Shown piece by piece: positions 11,239-22,500 of a stretch of DNA of 64,000 bases. Position numbers and translations under genes: made by a program. The stretch is from Saccharina japonica (Eukaryota; Sar; Phaeophyceae; Laminariales; Laminariaceae). The stretch is taken from positions 345,197 to 409,196 of the forward strand of contig MEHQ01000067.1 in NCBI GenBank assembly GCA_008828725.1, written 5' to 3'. Positions within the stretch are counted from its first letter, which is position 1; the number at the start of each line of letters is the position of its first letter. The notes beneath the pieces were generated by a model, which saw nothing but the letters and a program-made list of their open reading frames with translations, was not told the DNA's origin and did not search any database.

Positions 11239-11608
11239 GTTTTTTCTTCTTCTTTTCCATCCCTTTTATTAGCTTCGCCCTTCCTATATACCTCCTTCCC
11301 ATATTATGAGTCGTGACTCAGATCTGGGGTCACAAAGTAGGCTCCTCTCCCTCCTCCCCCAACTACGGTTCGTACCTTGCATTTTTATCGTGAGAAAACT
11401 TCAGCTTTTTTTTCCCTCCTCGGCTCGGCCAAATCGACACCTTGTTGCCCAGGCCTACCCGCGCTATACTATTACTAGGCGTTCTCGGCAGTCAGTTGAT
11501 TCCGTTTTTTTTATTTGTTTTTTGCAAATAAACTCAGAAGTCCGACCCACGAGAGATTCGAACTCCGGACATCAACTCTTAGGAGCATTCGAGGTTACCA
11601 CCACTACG
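11239..11608 (-). mobile_element. tRNA-derived SINE, uninterrupted sister copy
   Basis: This has the same head and tail as the split SINE at 586-3320 but no insertion, so it shows the pre-insertion state. The junction region after the poly-T (11406-11450) differs by several substitutions and indels from the left copy. Confidence 0.8.
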
Positions 11609-12089
11609 GGGGACCATAGTAAATAGGACCTACGGTAGACACAAAAACCCATATATTAACCCTTTTTTACTAACCGTATTTGGTTCTATTTACTTTGTTT
11701 GTTTGTTTGTTTGTTTGTTTGTTTGTTTGTTTGTTTGTTTGTTTGTTTTTTTTTGTCCATCCCATTTATTATCTTCGCACTTCCGTCTTTCTCCCTCCCT
11801 AGTCGTAACTCAGATCCGAGGCCACAAAGTAAGCTCCTCTCCCTCCTTCCCCACTACGGTTCTTGCTTGCTTTGCGTTTTTATCGCGAGAAGATTTCAGC
11901 ACTTTCTTCCCTCGTCGACTCTCGTCGATGTTTGCTTACTCACGCTATAATATGCGCTCTCGACAGTCGGTGTCGTTTGAGAGTAAAAACCTCCATGGAT
12001 GGGGAGAATTGAACCCTCGACACCCGGCCCTACAGGCTTCATGGCTACCAGTTAGACCACCGGGGCGACCGGCTATGGTCCCCCGTAAT
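11605..12089. mobile_element. MITE family A copy split by a SINE (right copy)
   Basis: The left end TACGGGGGACCATAGTAAAT starts at 11605 and the right end TATGGTCCCCCGTAA is at 12075-12089, around the reverse-strand SINE at 11694-12072. Confidence 0.65.
11694..12072 (-). mobile_element. tRNA-derived SINE with long (CAAA)n tail
   Basis: This is the sister of 3406-3772 with the same A- and B-box-like segments. The tail is longer by about three to four CAAA units, the kind of change expected from slippage after duplication. Confidence 0.8.
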
Positions 12090-12148
12090 AGACCATCGGG
12101 GCGACCGATAATGATGATTGATCTCGTAATGTGTATATACGAGGTGAG

Positions 12149-12244
12149 TTTACTAAATAGGACCAAATATTTATTGATAGTAAAAATAGCTCAATATACG
12201 GACGTCTGTCTATACCGTAGGTCCTGTTCACCATGGTTCCCCGT
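12149..12244. mobile_element. MITE family A, left part of an LTR insertion target
   Basis: The MITE is cut at 12244/12245. The last five bases before the LTR (12240-12244) are CCCGT, repeated at 17247-17251 where the MITE end (CCCGTAAT) resumes. Confidence 0.65.
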
Positions 12245-12644
12245 TGTTCGTGGTATGCGGTAGCTTGATACAACAGGGTTTCCGGTCTTGGGGGTTTCAT
12301 GTATTGTGGGGTCTCGTATTGTGTAGCGAGGCATTATTTAGTATGCCTCGCGGATGGAGAGAGGGAGCTGCCCCGAGAGGCAGTCGGATGTTAAGATACG
12401 AGCCCGGGCTTTGATGATAAGATACTGCCCGTATACATGTGAGGGTGGAGCGTGACAGAAAGGTACGGCTCACTCCTGTGTGGTGTTCATGATGGGCCTT
12501 GACGCAGGTACTGGCTCTACTTGTGTGTGATATATTTGGTAACGTGGTGGTACGAGTGTACATTATCTACTACCTTCTCCTTGACGACCCATGGTATAGG
12601 CACGCGGTACACAAGAACGCGTTTGACAGCGGCGTACAGAAACA
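12245..12644 (+). repeat. 5' LTR
   Basis: 400 bp, TGTTCG...GAAACA. It includes GCGAGGCATTATTTAGTATG and GTGAGGGTGGAGCGTGACAG, both also present in the other two LTR copies. Confidence 0.8.
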
Positions 12645-12730
12645 CGATCATCGTTGCTTCGGGCCCGGAGGCCGCTGGAGTTTGGAGCGCTATACTGTGC
12701 GAGAGGGGGGTGGTAAGGGGGGGACTGACT

Positions 12731-12761
12731 ATGGAGATGGTCTTTTATTTTGAGGGCGCCG

Positions 12762-12801
<40 letters not shown>

Positions 12802-13231
12802 GTATGGAGGCGCCCGGCCGCATCAGCGACAACAGCAGCGGCATTGGGGTGGAGGTCACAGTTACCAGCAGCAGCACCCACCTCAGCCGCAGCATCAGCA
12901 CCAGCAAAGGCCGGGGGGCACTGGTTGGACTCGTAACGCCGGAAACGGCTGGTACCAGCCCGAGTCCCCTCCACCTCCAGGAGCGTCTATGAGCGGTTTC
13001 TACACGTGCGAACGCTGTGGGGCTCGAGGGCATGAGGCAACGTTTTGTTTTGCACCAAACAGCGTGTGCGATGAGTTCCTGGCCTACGGTCACATGGCCA
13101 GGCAGTGCACTGCCCAGCCTACAGCCCACTATCGTCTACGCGCCGGAGTACAGCAACGTGCCGCAGGCTGGAACGCCGGCGCTCCAGCAACCGCAGGTAC
13201 AGCCGGCAGTAGTGCCGAGGTCGACGACTAG
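12731..13231 (+). CDS. Gag-like protein with zinc knuckle
   Basis: This frame gives about 166 residues from the ATG at 12731. The frame is open further upstream into the LTR, but this start directly precedes the protein-like part. The order is an N-terminal poly-Gln (about residues 12-24), a Gln/His/Pro-rich linker, then a CX2CX4HX4C zinc knuckle (CERCGARGHEATFC) at about residues 97-110. A second knuckle follows in which the second cysteine is Phe (CDEFLAYGHMARQC). Such knuckles bind packaged RNA in retroelement Gag proteins. The capsid part expected upstream is absent, so this is a partial or minimal gag. It sits 86 bp inside the 5' LTR. Whether it is still expressed is unknown. Confidence 0.55.
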
Positions 13232-13244
13232 GAGGGGTAGTGCT

Positions 13245-13913
13245 ATGCCAGGGGAGAGCGAACTGCTTCGGCAGCAGATGCTGAAGGACCTGATGTTGGA
13301 GCTGGATGTCGTCAACAAGGAAAGGGATGCCCCTAGAGCGGCTGCGCGCGAGGAGCTGTGGAGCATGTATCATGAATCTCGACCGCGTACCTTCCTGCAG
13401 AAGCAAGCCTGGTGGGAGAGGTCGCAGTCCGCCAAGCGACGAGCTGGAGGAATTGGTGATCCGTACCGGAGCTTCGACGAGCTTGGTGTGGCTGCGTCCG
13501 AGGCGCACGAGCTTGGTGGTGCGCGTGAGCCGCTAGTAGCGTCTGTACAGCAGCAGCCTGAGCCTGAGGTGGAGAAGCTCGCTAATGCCGTACAGCAGCA
13601 GCCCGAGGCTGAGGAGGAGAAGCTCGGTTTTGAGGCTGCGGTGGTGGAACTTGGAGTGGCTGGGCCTGAGGGGGTTGAGCTTGGTGGTGCTGAGGCTGCG
13701 GTGGCGGAACTTGGAGTGGCTGGGCCTGGGGGGGTGGAGCTTGGTGGTGCTGAGGCTAAGGTGGTCGAGCTTGGTGTTGCTTTGCCTGACGTAGAGCTCG
13801 GTGGGGACGGTGTGGGCGGCGGAGTGCCGCAGATTGGTTTGGGCCAGAGTGGCTCGTACCCCTTCGACCCAGGGAAACCAGAGGAACGGGATGGGCGTGG
13901 GGGGGGGGGTTGA
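13245..13913 (+). CDS. Unrecognised repeat-containing frame of the LTR element
   Basis: About 222 residues starting at an ATG 13 bp after the gag stop, in the +1 frame relative to gag; the frame is open upstream to 13017, so a frameshift link is also possible. Residues 1-90 are charged and probably helical (LLRQQMLKDLMLELD, then Arg/Lys-rich). Residues 100-195 are repeats of about 22 residues of the type AVAELGVAGPGGVELGGAE. The C-terminus has GSYPFDPGK and a Gly run. I recognise no family and no pol motif. The repeats may be recent amplification. It could be a captured host sequence or an element-specific protein. Confidence 0.35.
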   Translation: MPGESELLRQQMLKDLMLELDVVNKERDAPRAAAREELWSMYHESRPRTFLQKQAWWERSQSAKRRAGGIGDPYRSFDELGVAASEAHELGGAREPLVASVQQQPEPEVEKLANAVQQQPEAEEEKLGFEAAVVELGVAGPEGVELGGAEAAVAELGVAGPGGVELGGAEAKVVELGVALPDVELGGDGVGGGVPQIGLGQSGSYPFDPGKPEERDGRGGGG

Positions 13914-14400
13914 CGGCGGACGGCCAGAGGTGGAGCTCGTGGAAGAGGGGAGCAGCAGCAGCAGCGTCTGCGGCAGCGGGGCGCGATCTTTTCCATTTGA
14001 TCCAGGAAAGAAGACATGTTATGTTTCCCAACTTTCTTGTTGGTGGATTGAGTGGATTGTATTTTCTTCGTCTGCTGTTTTGTTTTTGTGCTTCTTTGTG
14101 TCTTGGCCGGCATATTTGAGCAGGACTGCTGCAGTTGTGGTGAGCTTGTACCCCTGGTATGGTGGATCGCAACTATATGTGTGGTTGGGTGGGAACTGGG
14201 TAGGAGGGCGGATCATCCCGTTCGACCGAGGCAAGTCCACCATTGGCTGGTATGTGTGCGACTGCTGTAGTTGTGTAATTGTACCCGGGTATGATGAACC
14301 ACAGCTATATTTTGTGTGTCTTGCTGTTGGGATCAGTGATGAACTGATTGTACAGCAAGCAGCAGTGTATGCTATTTTCTGACTGTTTGATTATACAGCA
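13914..14400 (+). other. Decayed repeats with PFDPGK-like motif
   Basis: Two further PFDPGK-like motifs occur after the one in the preceding frame: SFPFDPGKK at about 13988 and IIPFDRGKS at about 14217. A second pair of related segments (about 14128-14190 and 14262-14320, sharing GTGGTGAGCTTGTACCC-like sequence) suggests a repeated unit of 130-230 bp. One frame stays open to 14382, but I recognise no protein. Confidence 0.35.
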
Positions 14401-14514
14401 GCAGTGCATGATTTGTTAGATTGCTGCTGTGTACTGGTATACCGTATTATATGTATACGTGGATGCATGATACCCGTACTGCTGTGGGTTGCTTGAAGCA
14501 TAACAGGGGGTGGG

Positions 14515-14770
14515 TTGCCAGCTTGATTCTCAAGTACATGATATTTAATGTGTTGGAAAATTACTGCTGGTTCTGGCTTGATTTTACAGCGCATGATATT
14601 ATTGTGTAGGAAACATTACTGCTGACTATTGGCTTGATTTTACATCGCATGTTATATAATGTGTTGGGAGACTACTGCTGATTTTGGCTTGATTCTTCAA
14701 TGCATGATCAATGCGTTGGAAAATTACTGCTGGTTTAAGCTTGATTCTACAGCAGTGCATGGTATTTATG
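14515..14770. repeat. Minisatellite of about 60 bp unit
   Basis: About four imperfect units follow each other, each with an ATTACTGCTG block, a GGCTTGATTTTACA block and a GCATGATAT-like block. The repeat lies in the non-coding interior of the LTR element. Confidence 0.75.
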
Positions 14771-16834
14771 TGTGAAAATAAGTGCGGATACATTGTAATG
14801 GTAAAAGTTATTTTTTGTGGTCATGGAGAAGAAGGAGCAACCAAAAATCGGTACTGACGTTGTTTTTGTCACTATTGCTGTGTTGGGAAGAATCACGAGG
14901 GGGGGTTGATGGCATGATTCTACCCACAGACATAGTGCATAATGATGTGGTTCGTTATCTAACGATTTGACTTGGTTCCTGTCGCTGAAACTAGCCACCC
15001 GATGCACCCTTTGCTCAACGAGTCAAACTGCACCCTCACTCTGCGGATTTATGAGATGTAGTCCATGCCGCGGTGACGTTGAGCCGCGGCGGAAGACAAG
15101 GGTCGATTCCGTGGGGTAGGGAGCAGGAGACGGGGGTTGAGCTCGTGGGGTTGAGGTCGCTTAGTAGCAATGGCCCACAGTAGATTAAATGTTTTTGGAT
15201 CGTTTCGTTTCAGTAGGAATTGACGAGCCGAAATATTTATGACGCTTGGATTGTAAAATGCTTGCATTGGATATACGAGTAGAGTTATATGCACCTGGTA
15301 TACTGGTATCTGATGTTTGGCACTCTGAATTGCGTACTACGACCTCTGAAGTACGATGTCAGAATACAATAGAATAACAGCATCAACAGCTGTAAATTGT
15401 CACCTATCCGGTTATGGCAGTCCATTTATCATGACCTGGGGTATGATTGAAAAACGATGCTTTACCTGGTATGTCGAGGGCCTAAATGCTTGTTTAGGTA
15501 ATAAGAGGATAGTTGAATTATAACGCTGGACCGAGAAGTCTCGTACGTGAGTGAATGCATACAACGACAACGACGTTCTGTTTGTTTCGTTGTCTGCGGC
15601 GCTTATTTTATATAGATCGCTGATGTTTCTGGTTTGTGGGTTTGGAGTTGAGTTTGGTTTTGATTTTATGGTTGAGGGATTTTAGAGTCACAATGATATC
15701 GCAGCATTTTACTATCAACCATGCGATTAATGTTTTGTCGTTTACCGAGCAGGGGGGAGATAGTAGCTGTACTCGGTAACACGACGAAGACTTTCCATCG
15801 CAGATAGTCGAGTCCAGTTGGGGTTTTATCATACGTGGATGCGGATGCACGCAAGGCTTCTGACCGAACGTCTGTCTCTGGTGGAGCAGTTATGCGCGTT
15901 TGTGTCTGTGTATGGTTTGATTATAGGACGTAGATGTCTAGAGCATGTTTCTAACACATAGTTTGAGATTAATACGTACGGTCGGCAAAGCAGCATGCCG
16001 ACTTTCTCATCAAACCGTTGCATGCTGAGACGTTTCGCTTGACCGTCACTCTGTGATGAACTTGTTGTGATTTCATCCAGTGGTTCGTTTGTTTGTTTGT
16101 TTTCCTGGAGGTTTCGGGGCATTTGGTTTTGGGGATAATAGTAGAAGTTTTCGATGTGTATGGGATGTTTTTGGAAAGTACTTGAAGAATTAACGTGCAA
16201 CCTCAGGAGTTCTTAAGGAAATGGAGAAAGTGTTGGGAGGTACCCATACGTTGAATAAGGTTAATACGCCAATAGAGTATGCCGATGGTCTTGATGAATC
16301 GTGCCGTACGCTTTGGCTATTGGTTAATTGCGCACAACGTACAGTTACTGATACCTATATTACTTTTTTTGGATTCAGATGCGGATTGTTGTCTTCTTGT
16401 ATACTTCCGAGGGGAGTGTCAAGCAGGGGGGCTGCTCTGACTTGATTTGGGGTGTTATATATCAGAGATGTTATGTTGTTGTGCTCTTACAGAGTACACA
16501 ACAGGGGGGCCGATGTTACCGGGCGTACGGTATCTATGTGAAGACGGTGTTAATGATTTTGTTTGAAGGTTTTACCAGCATACTCACGTTTGTTGGATTT
16601 TCCCCTTCCCGTAGTTGCTATCTCGCTATAGTTTAGGAGGTATATACTGGGATCAAGATTGAGAGATTAGGTATCGGGATTGCCGTTTTACCTTGGCCAT
16701 GATGAAGGATGGAAAAGGGGGTTGCCGTTTTACCTTGGCGATGATCTATTATAGAATGTATTACTTGCCGTTTTACCTGGCAATTGGTTATAAGTTATTC
16801 GGGACCTATCGTATCGTGCACCGAATAGGGGGGC
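14771..16834 (+). other. Non-coding interior of the LTR element
   Basis: No conserved frame is visible. 16683-16790 contains three copies of TTGCCGTTTTACC followed by TTGGC or TGGC. The stretch ends in the purine tract before the 3' LTR. Confidence 0.5.
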
Positions 16835-17239
16835 TGTTCGTGGTATGGGGTAGCTTGATACAACAGGTTTTCCGGTCTTGGGGGTTTCATGTATTGTGGG
16901 GTTCCGTATTATGTAGCGAGGCATTATTTAGTATGCCTCGCGGATGGAGAGAGGGAGCTGCCCCGAGAGGCAGTCGGGATGTTAAGATACGGCCCGGGCT
17001 TTGATGATAAGATACTGCCCGTATAAATGTGAGGGTGGAGCGTGACAGAAAGGTACGGCTCACTCCTGTGTGGTGTTCATGATGGGCCTTCGACGGCAGG
17101 TACTGGCTCTACTTGTGTGTGAATATTTGGTAACGTGGTGGTACGAGTGTACATTATCTACTACCTTCTCCTTGACGACCCACGGTATAGGCACGCGGTT
17201 ACAAAGAACGCGTTTGTTTGACAGCGGCGTACAGAAACA
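16835..17239 (+). repeat. 3' LTR
   Basis: About 405 bp, TGTTCG...GAAACA, with scattered differences from the 5' LTR, including an extra GTTT near 17215. The divergence means the insertion is not recent. Confidence 0.8.
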
Positions 17240-17246
17240 GTAGTCT

Positions 17247-17464
17247 CCCGTAATAACCAAATAAATGGCAATCCATACTCGACCCGTACTTAAGAAATCG
17301 GGGTTTGAAAACCACGAGCAACACGCACACTCAAACTATAAAGAGTACTCCGGAGTCCGGAGTCCGGAACACTTCGTACCGACGACGAAACTAATCAGCA
17401 CTCTAGGGTGTGATGTATGGCGGAGGGGTCGGAGGGTTAGTGTCGGTATGTACTCAACCAGTGG
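17247..17464. other. MITE end and unassigned sequence
   Basis: CCCGTAATAACC at 17247-17258 is the resumed right end of the MITE that hosts the LTR element. The rest shows no feature. Confidence 0.4.
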
Positions 17465-17850
17465 GAGAGGATAAAAATGCGAGGCAAGTACGTACCGTAG
17501 TGGGGAGGGGGGAGAAGAGCCTACGCCATTCTCATATTTTTTTCCAAAAAAAAGAGGAAATCTTGGAAATCTTGGAAATTATGGAAATTATGGAAATTCT
17601 TCAGCGGGCAACATGTTTGGAAGGCTTCACGCTCCAATAAATGGAAAAAAAAAAAAATGGAAAATATGGAAATCTAAAAAAGTGCGCGAAAAAAAACATG
17701 GAAATTTTGGAAATTTATGGCTCCGATAAGAACGACCCTTTTTTAGTGACCCGGATCTGAGTTACGATCATGCGATGAAAGAGCGAGAGAGAAAAGAAAG
17801 GCGAAGATAATAAATGGGATGGACAAAAAAACAAAAACTATATACGTACA
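17465..17850 (+). mobile_element. SINE 3' part interrupted by AT-rich repeats
   Basis: The SINE body (AGTGGGGAGGGGGGAGAAGA at about 17499) stops near 17524 and resumes at about 17738 with GTGACCCGGATCTGAGTTAC, ending in AAATGGGATGGAC and A-rich sequence. The inserted 210 bp is made of GGAAAT and ATGGAAATT units. No tRNA-like head is visible. Confidence 0.65.
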
Positions 17851-18480
17851 TACTATTAATACGAGAGGGGACGATGTTGTTTTGCCACTCTTGACCGGTA
17901 ATATAACCACTGTTTTGTGGTGATACTTTAATTCAAACGGTTATTATATTGTCGGACGTACTTCTACCTGATACCGGGTACATTTATTTGGAGCGATCAA
18001 TGGCAAAATCAAATCGGCACGAATTCGATACTTCCGACTCTATATATATATCGAAACTTCGATACCAATGATATCGAATATCGACATTTTCGATACGATA
18101 TGTTCCAACTTCATTTTCCTGACCAAACATAAAATTATATCGCTTCTACGAGTAGTGTGTGCACATTTCCACACCACTTTGTTTTACACCTACTGGTACA
18201 TACCACCTATATACACGAGAGGTATATTCATGACATATTCGCACGTAAGTTTGGAAATCGATATTGTACGATTTAGTTATTATATACCAACATCACCTGC
18301 TGGTTACTCTGCGTGCAACTACGTCCAGGCTTCGGGATCTTTCCAGGAAGTTGTCTCTTGGCTCAATCACACGAAGGGTTCGTCGGGAGGGCCGTCAAAA
18401 ACAACTATTATATATTATATATAGCGCTGGTTGTTGCTTTTTTTATGTTGGAGCCAAAACCCCATCATTTTACACATACT
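17851..18480. other. Unassigned stretch
   Basis: AT-rich sequence. GATACCAATGATATCGA-like short inverted words occur around 18030-18090. No gene is recognisable. Confidence 0.35.
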
Positions 18481-18481
18481 A

Positions 18482-18585
18482 TTAACCCTTTTAGGACTGC
18501 AGTCCCGTTTTGGGGACAATCCACTCTAACTCTAAGTAATTTGTCCCCAAAACGGGACTCCAGTCCTATACGAGGTAAGGGTTAA
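18482..18585. mobile_element. TTAA-bounded foldback MITE (family C)
   Basis: The 104-bp unit begins TTAACCCTTTTAGGACTG and ends AAGGGTTAA. Its arms pair as CCCGTTTTGGGGACAA against TTGTCCCCAAAACGGG. A second copy is at 52765-52856. The TTAA at both edges matches the target site of piggyBac-type transposases; that link is an inference. Confidence 0.7.
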
Positions 18586-18596
18586 CACTATGAGTT

Positions 18597-18712
18597 TGGA
18601 GGGCCATAGTAAATGGGACAAAATATTATTAGCAAAACATGTGTAAATAGATAGTTTTTGTGTTTACTGTAGGTCCTATTTACTAGTGTTTACTATGGCC
18701 CCCCGTAATCGT
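18597..18712. mobile_element. MITE family A copy
   Basis: Left block GGGCCATAGTAAATGGGAC, right block TTACTATGGCCCCCCGTAAT. The interior has the family's TTTGTGTTTACTGTAGGTCC segment. Confidence 0.75.
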
Positions 18713-18756
18713 ACCGGACACCGGACGCCGGATACTGGGGGGCAGACAACCTCTTT

Positions 18757-18877
18757 ATTATGGCGGACCCTAGTAAATAGAACATACGGTGCACACAAAA
18801 ACCTATGTATTTACCGATTTTTACTAACAATATTCGGTCCTATTAAATATGCCCCCCCCGTAATATTTAGGACTGCG
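18757..18877. mobile_element. MITE family A copy, joined to a half family C copy
   Basis: Left block ATGGCGGACCCTAGTAAAT, right block CCCCCCCCGTAATATTTA. It is followed at 18868-18898 by TTTAGGACTGCGCTCCTGTT, one arm of the TTAA foldback family. Confidence 0.6.
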
Positions 18878-19360
18878 CTCCTGTTTTGGGCATCATATAC
18901 ATTATATGGCATATATATATGATATGATACTTGGAACTATACTTAGATGTACGTTTCTGTACAGCGCGGTACTACTACTACTGTTAATACTTCTAACTGT
19001 GTAATAGCGAAGACGAAGACTATACATACGCACACACACGTATGATACGACGTATTCGACTAATGATGTAAACGAATATCGAGGGAATTCATCATGGATG
19101 TCATGCGCGCGCCACCCCGCCCCCCGCCCCCCGCCCCCCCCCCGGCTTTCTTGCAGGATTTGGCGTTCAGTGGAAGAATCCCCCGCACAAGAAAGCCTCA
19201 AGGACCCCCACCCACCTACATGCACCACCACCACCACAACAACAACAACAACAGCAACAACATCGCACACAACAACACCGCCCAACGCTCTCACAACAAA
19301 CAGAAGGAACAACAACAAGAAGTCTCGCTACATAATAGCACACAGACCGCAAGCAGTATT
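18878..19360 (+). other. Region upstream of the enoyl-CoA hydratase start
   Basis: This contains a C-run (19120-19144) and an ACAACA/CACCAC-rich tract (19222-19285), typical of an untranslated leader. The coding frame stays open upstream to an ATG at 19094, but that extension is low-complexity Pro/His/Asn and is probably not translated. No core promoter element is clear. Confidence 0.4.
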
Positions 19361-19528
19361 ATGGCAACGATGATGATGCTCCGCCGCGCTAGGCAACCCC
19401 TCGTGGCCGTGTCGAAGGGGTACATGAAGACAGGAGGCTTGAGGTTCGCGTCGTCTTCGACTGAGTTCAAGAACGTCCTGGTGGAGCAGAGGGGGAGGGT
19501 TGGCATCATCACCTTCAACCGCCCTGAG
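19361..19528 (+). CDS. ECHS1: Enoyl-CoA hydratase exon 1
   Basis: 56 codons: targeting peptide and first core strands, ending FNRPE. Donor GTATGT, phase 0. Intron 1 that follows is 6253 bp, the longest in the gene. Confidence 0.9.
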
Positions 19529-22500
19529 GTATGTATGTCATACGTACGAGTGTTTACGGCAGGCCGTATAGTATCAAGAACGAGGTACTACTATTAATAG
19601 TATCATTCATAGGGGTGCTGCCCTCTAAGTACAGAATAAACATGTTACGGTATACGGGTACATGGCGATGCACAGGTATACACATACGTACGAGTATTTA
19701 CGGCAGGCCGTATAGTATCAAGAACAAGGTAGTATCATACATGCAAAGGGCCGGTCGCCCCGGTAGGCTAGCAGGTAACCACGAAGCCTGTGGAAGTCGA
19801 GATCGCGAGTTCGAGCCCCCCCGAGTGCATGCTCGTAGGGACTTTTTCTCGCAAAAAGTAAAATAAAATAAAATAAAAAAAGATCTCGACTAGCGGAAAG
19901 CGCGAGAGCGAGAGTTGGCAAAATTCGATGAAAATCGACGAGCGTTGGGAAGGCTGAACCCTCTGCGCGATAAAAACCAAGGCAAGAACCGTAGTGGGGG
20001 AGGAGGGAGAGGAGCCTACTTCGTGACCCCGGATCTGAGTTACGACTAAGGAGGGAGAAATACGGAAGTGCGAAGATAATAAATGGGATGGAGAAAAAAA
20101 AAAAAAAAAACGGTACTGCCCTGTACGTACAGAACAAACTTGTTACGGCATTTTTATTTGGTCTTTAGCCAAAATCAGGTACACCTGGTCACTTTGGTGC
20201 CAAAAACAGGTACTACACTAAAACCAAGTACAAATCACACGCTAGGACACCTCTCATTGGCCAGCCTCACATCGTACCTGATTTTCGCATGAAATGGTCA
20301 GGCACACCTGGATTTGTCTACTTTGGTTAGCTTTCAACTGATTTTGGCGAATTTTGAGCAAATCAGAGGCCATACGTACACTGTCTCCTATACGCCCGAC
20401 ACGAAGACATCACCACACTACGAGTACGTACATACGACCCGCCACAACGACTACAGAACGTATCATACGCGCGCATACAGCACAATGGACCTGTTGTAAT
20501 ATATTACGTACTGCTGTTTGCTGACACGATACGGAAAGCGAGCAGTTCAGTCTCAAATGAACTCGATGTTTTGTTCGTATGCTATCAATGTGGCTACGAC
20601 TATACACATATTGTACGTATCCTACCGGTACAAGAATACGGAAATACACGCCGTAGGAGTGAGTGGGATCACGAAATCAATGAAAGCATACTCGTACGAC
20701 AGATATTAATACCCGTACTGAAAATAACGTACAACATTTATCAAGAGTTTGGAGGACACACATTCGCTGTGCAGGCGCAAATTCAAAAGTATGTTTGATT
20801 ATTTCTCACAGCCAAAAAGTCCTGAAAAGCACCGTTCGTGGCGTGCGTTTTTTACTTGGTTTTAGTATATACCTGATTTTGGCTCAAATGGATCAGGTAT
20901 ACCTGATTTTGGCAGTTTCCCTTTTATTTTCTTTTTTTATTTCCCATCCCATTCATTATCTTCACCCTTCCTTTCTCTCTCCTTCCTATTAATAGTCGTA
21001 ACTCAGATCCGGGGTCACAAAGTAGGCTCTTCTCCCTCCTCCCCCACTACGGTTCTTGCCTTGCATTTTTATCGCGAGAAGATTTCAGCACTTTCTTCCC
21101 TCGTCGACTTGCGTCGGATTCCGCCTACCCACGCCACGAAGGCGCTCTCAGCAATTGGTTCCTTTTTATTTTTNCTGCTATTGATATCGTGTTCATCCTG
21201 TTTATCTAGACACCCGCGTGCTACTATTAATAGCACGTATCGTACTGGAGCGCTGGGCTGTTTTGTCCATTGTGTATACTAGTCTGAGTTCTCCAGGTAA
21301 GTGCCTATCTGCAGTACTTTCCGGGGCACACGTCGCGATGCCAGTAGTGTGACTCCCTATCATGTACATAATCTCGCTGTATTCATACCACCAGAATATT
21401 ATTTTTTGGCATTGCCGCAACTCTGTCGCCAGAGCAAGCTGTATGACATAATGGACCAAACTTTCCGCAACCCCTTTAAATCAACACAATATTTTCCTGC
21501 CGGACAAGTGACTAATTTTCCTGCGACACCCGGCTCCCGTTTCGTACATTCTCCAAAGCCTACGATACAACGCCATTTTTTTAATTAATTCATACTAATT
21601 CAAGTCATTAATTAGTTTTCACCTTTGAAGGACACGATATGCAAATGTGTAGGTGCGATCGTACATACATACCTGGTACCAGGTATAGAATACATGCTTT
21701 ATACTGGTGTGAATTTATATGTTGCGTACTGCGTATATACTGCAGTTGGCTGGCGTCTACTAGCTGTAGTAATCGGTGCGTCTCTGGGGTTTGGTGCTGT
21801 GTGCCGCTACTGCTGCTGCTGCTGCGGCCGTGTCTTTCTTCCCCGTCAGCGGGTTTGCTTGGCACTGGTTACTGCTGTGTGTGGCTGTACACGCATATCA
21901 TTTCGAGGACACACACACATATGTTTTATATAGGGCGGCGCATCGGGAGAAGCATACTTTTATTTTATTTTATTTTTTTATCCTCCGGCGGATGGGTCAA
22001 AATAAAGCTTACGCCCTCCACACTTCCACGTCTCACTTCGTGTCGTGTGTCAATTCACTCCATGCCCCCTCGGAAGTATCAGCCCTTGCTGTCTACTACT
22101 CCGGAGACTTGAGCATGTTGACCCGACCTGACCCCCGAAGGGGCCCGGTGCGGTGGGGATACCCACCCGAAGAGTAAACTCTCCGGGTAGTGTGGAACTT
22201 GCCGCAGCTCATCCACTAACAAAAACCCAGGCCAAGAAGCCTTCCCGCCAGACTCGGGTCATTTACGATCCACCCTACCCGTTTGGGCGTTGGTCCTCCC
22301 CCGCAAGTATTTGGCCTGCGACGAAACACGCGTATTACAGTAGTATTAACCTCATGTCATTCATGGCGTTCGTTGTTACTCGTATTTACTTCAGCATCCA
22401 GCGTGCAGGGACAGTGCTCTCTCGTATACTTTGTGTGTGTTGTCTTCACATTAAACCCGTTCTTTCTACTCAACCACATCAGTGTGTGTGTGTACACCCA

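Larger units (their letters stand above)
10654..13231 (+). repeat. Segmental duplication, right copy
   Basis: This is the uninterrupted sister of 1-4968. It lacks the TIR element, has a longer GTTT run (11694-11747) and retains a readable gag-like frame. It continues beyond 13231 into the rest of the LTR element, which the left copy lacks. Confidence 0.9.
12245..17246 (+). mobile_element. LTR retrotransposon without pol
   Basis: Two similar LTRs (12245-12644 and 16835-17239) with TGTT...AACA ends bracket about 4.2 kb. A purine-rich tract (AATAGGGGGG, 16824-16833) precedes the 3' LTR, as expected for plus-strand priming. The flanks share CCCGT, and the target was a MITE; seven extra bases (17240-17246) separate the 3' AACA from that repeat. 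The interior has a Gln-rich gag-type frame with a zinc knuckle, then unknown repetitive frames. I find no reverse transcriptase, integrase or RNase H motif on either strand. It therefore resembles non-autonomous gag-only LTR elements, which must borrow pol from a relative. No primer-binding site could be matched. Confidence 0.75.

Noticed and set aside
13370..14113. 247-codon minus-strand frame, Ser/Pro/Ala-rich
   Set aside because: It is the antisense of the repeat-bearing frame of the LTR element; the low-complexity composition explains its length.
19094..19360. N-terminal extension of enoyl-CoA hydratase from the ATG at 19094
   Set aside because: The extension is low-complexity Pro, His and Asn, unlike any family member. 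Starting at 19361 gives a normal length and a credible targeting peptide.
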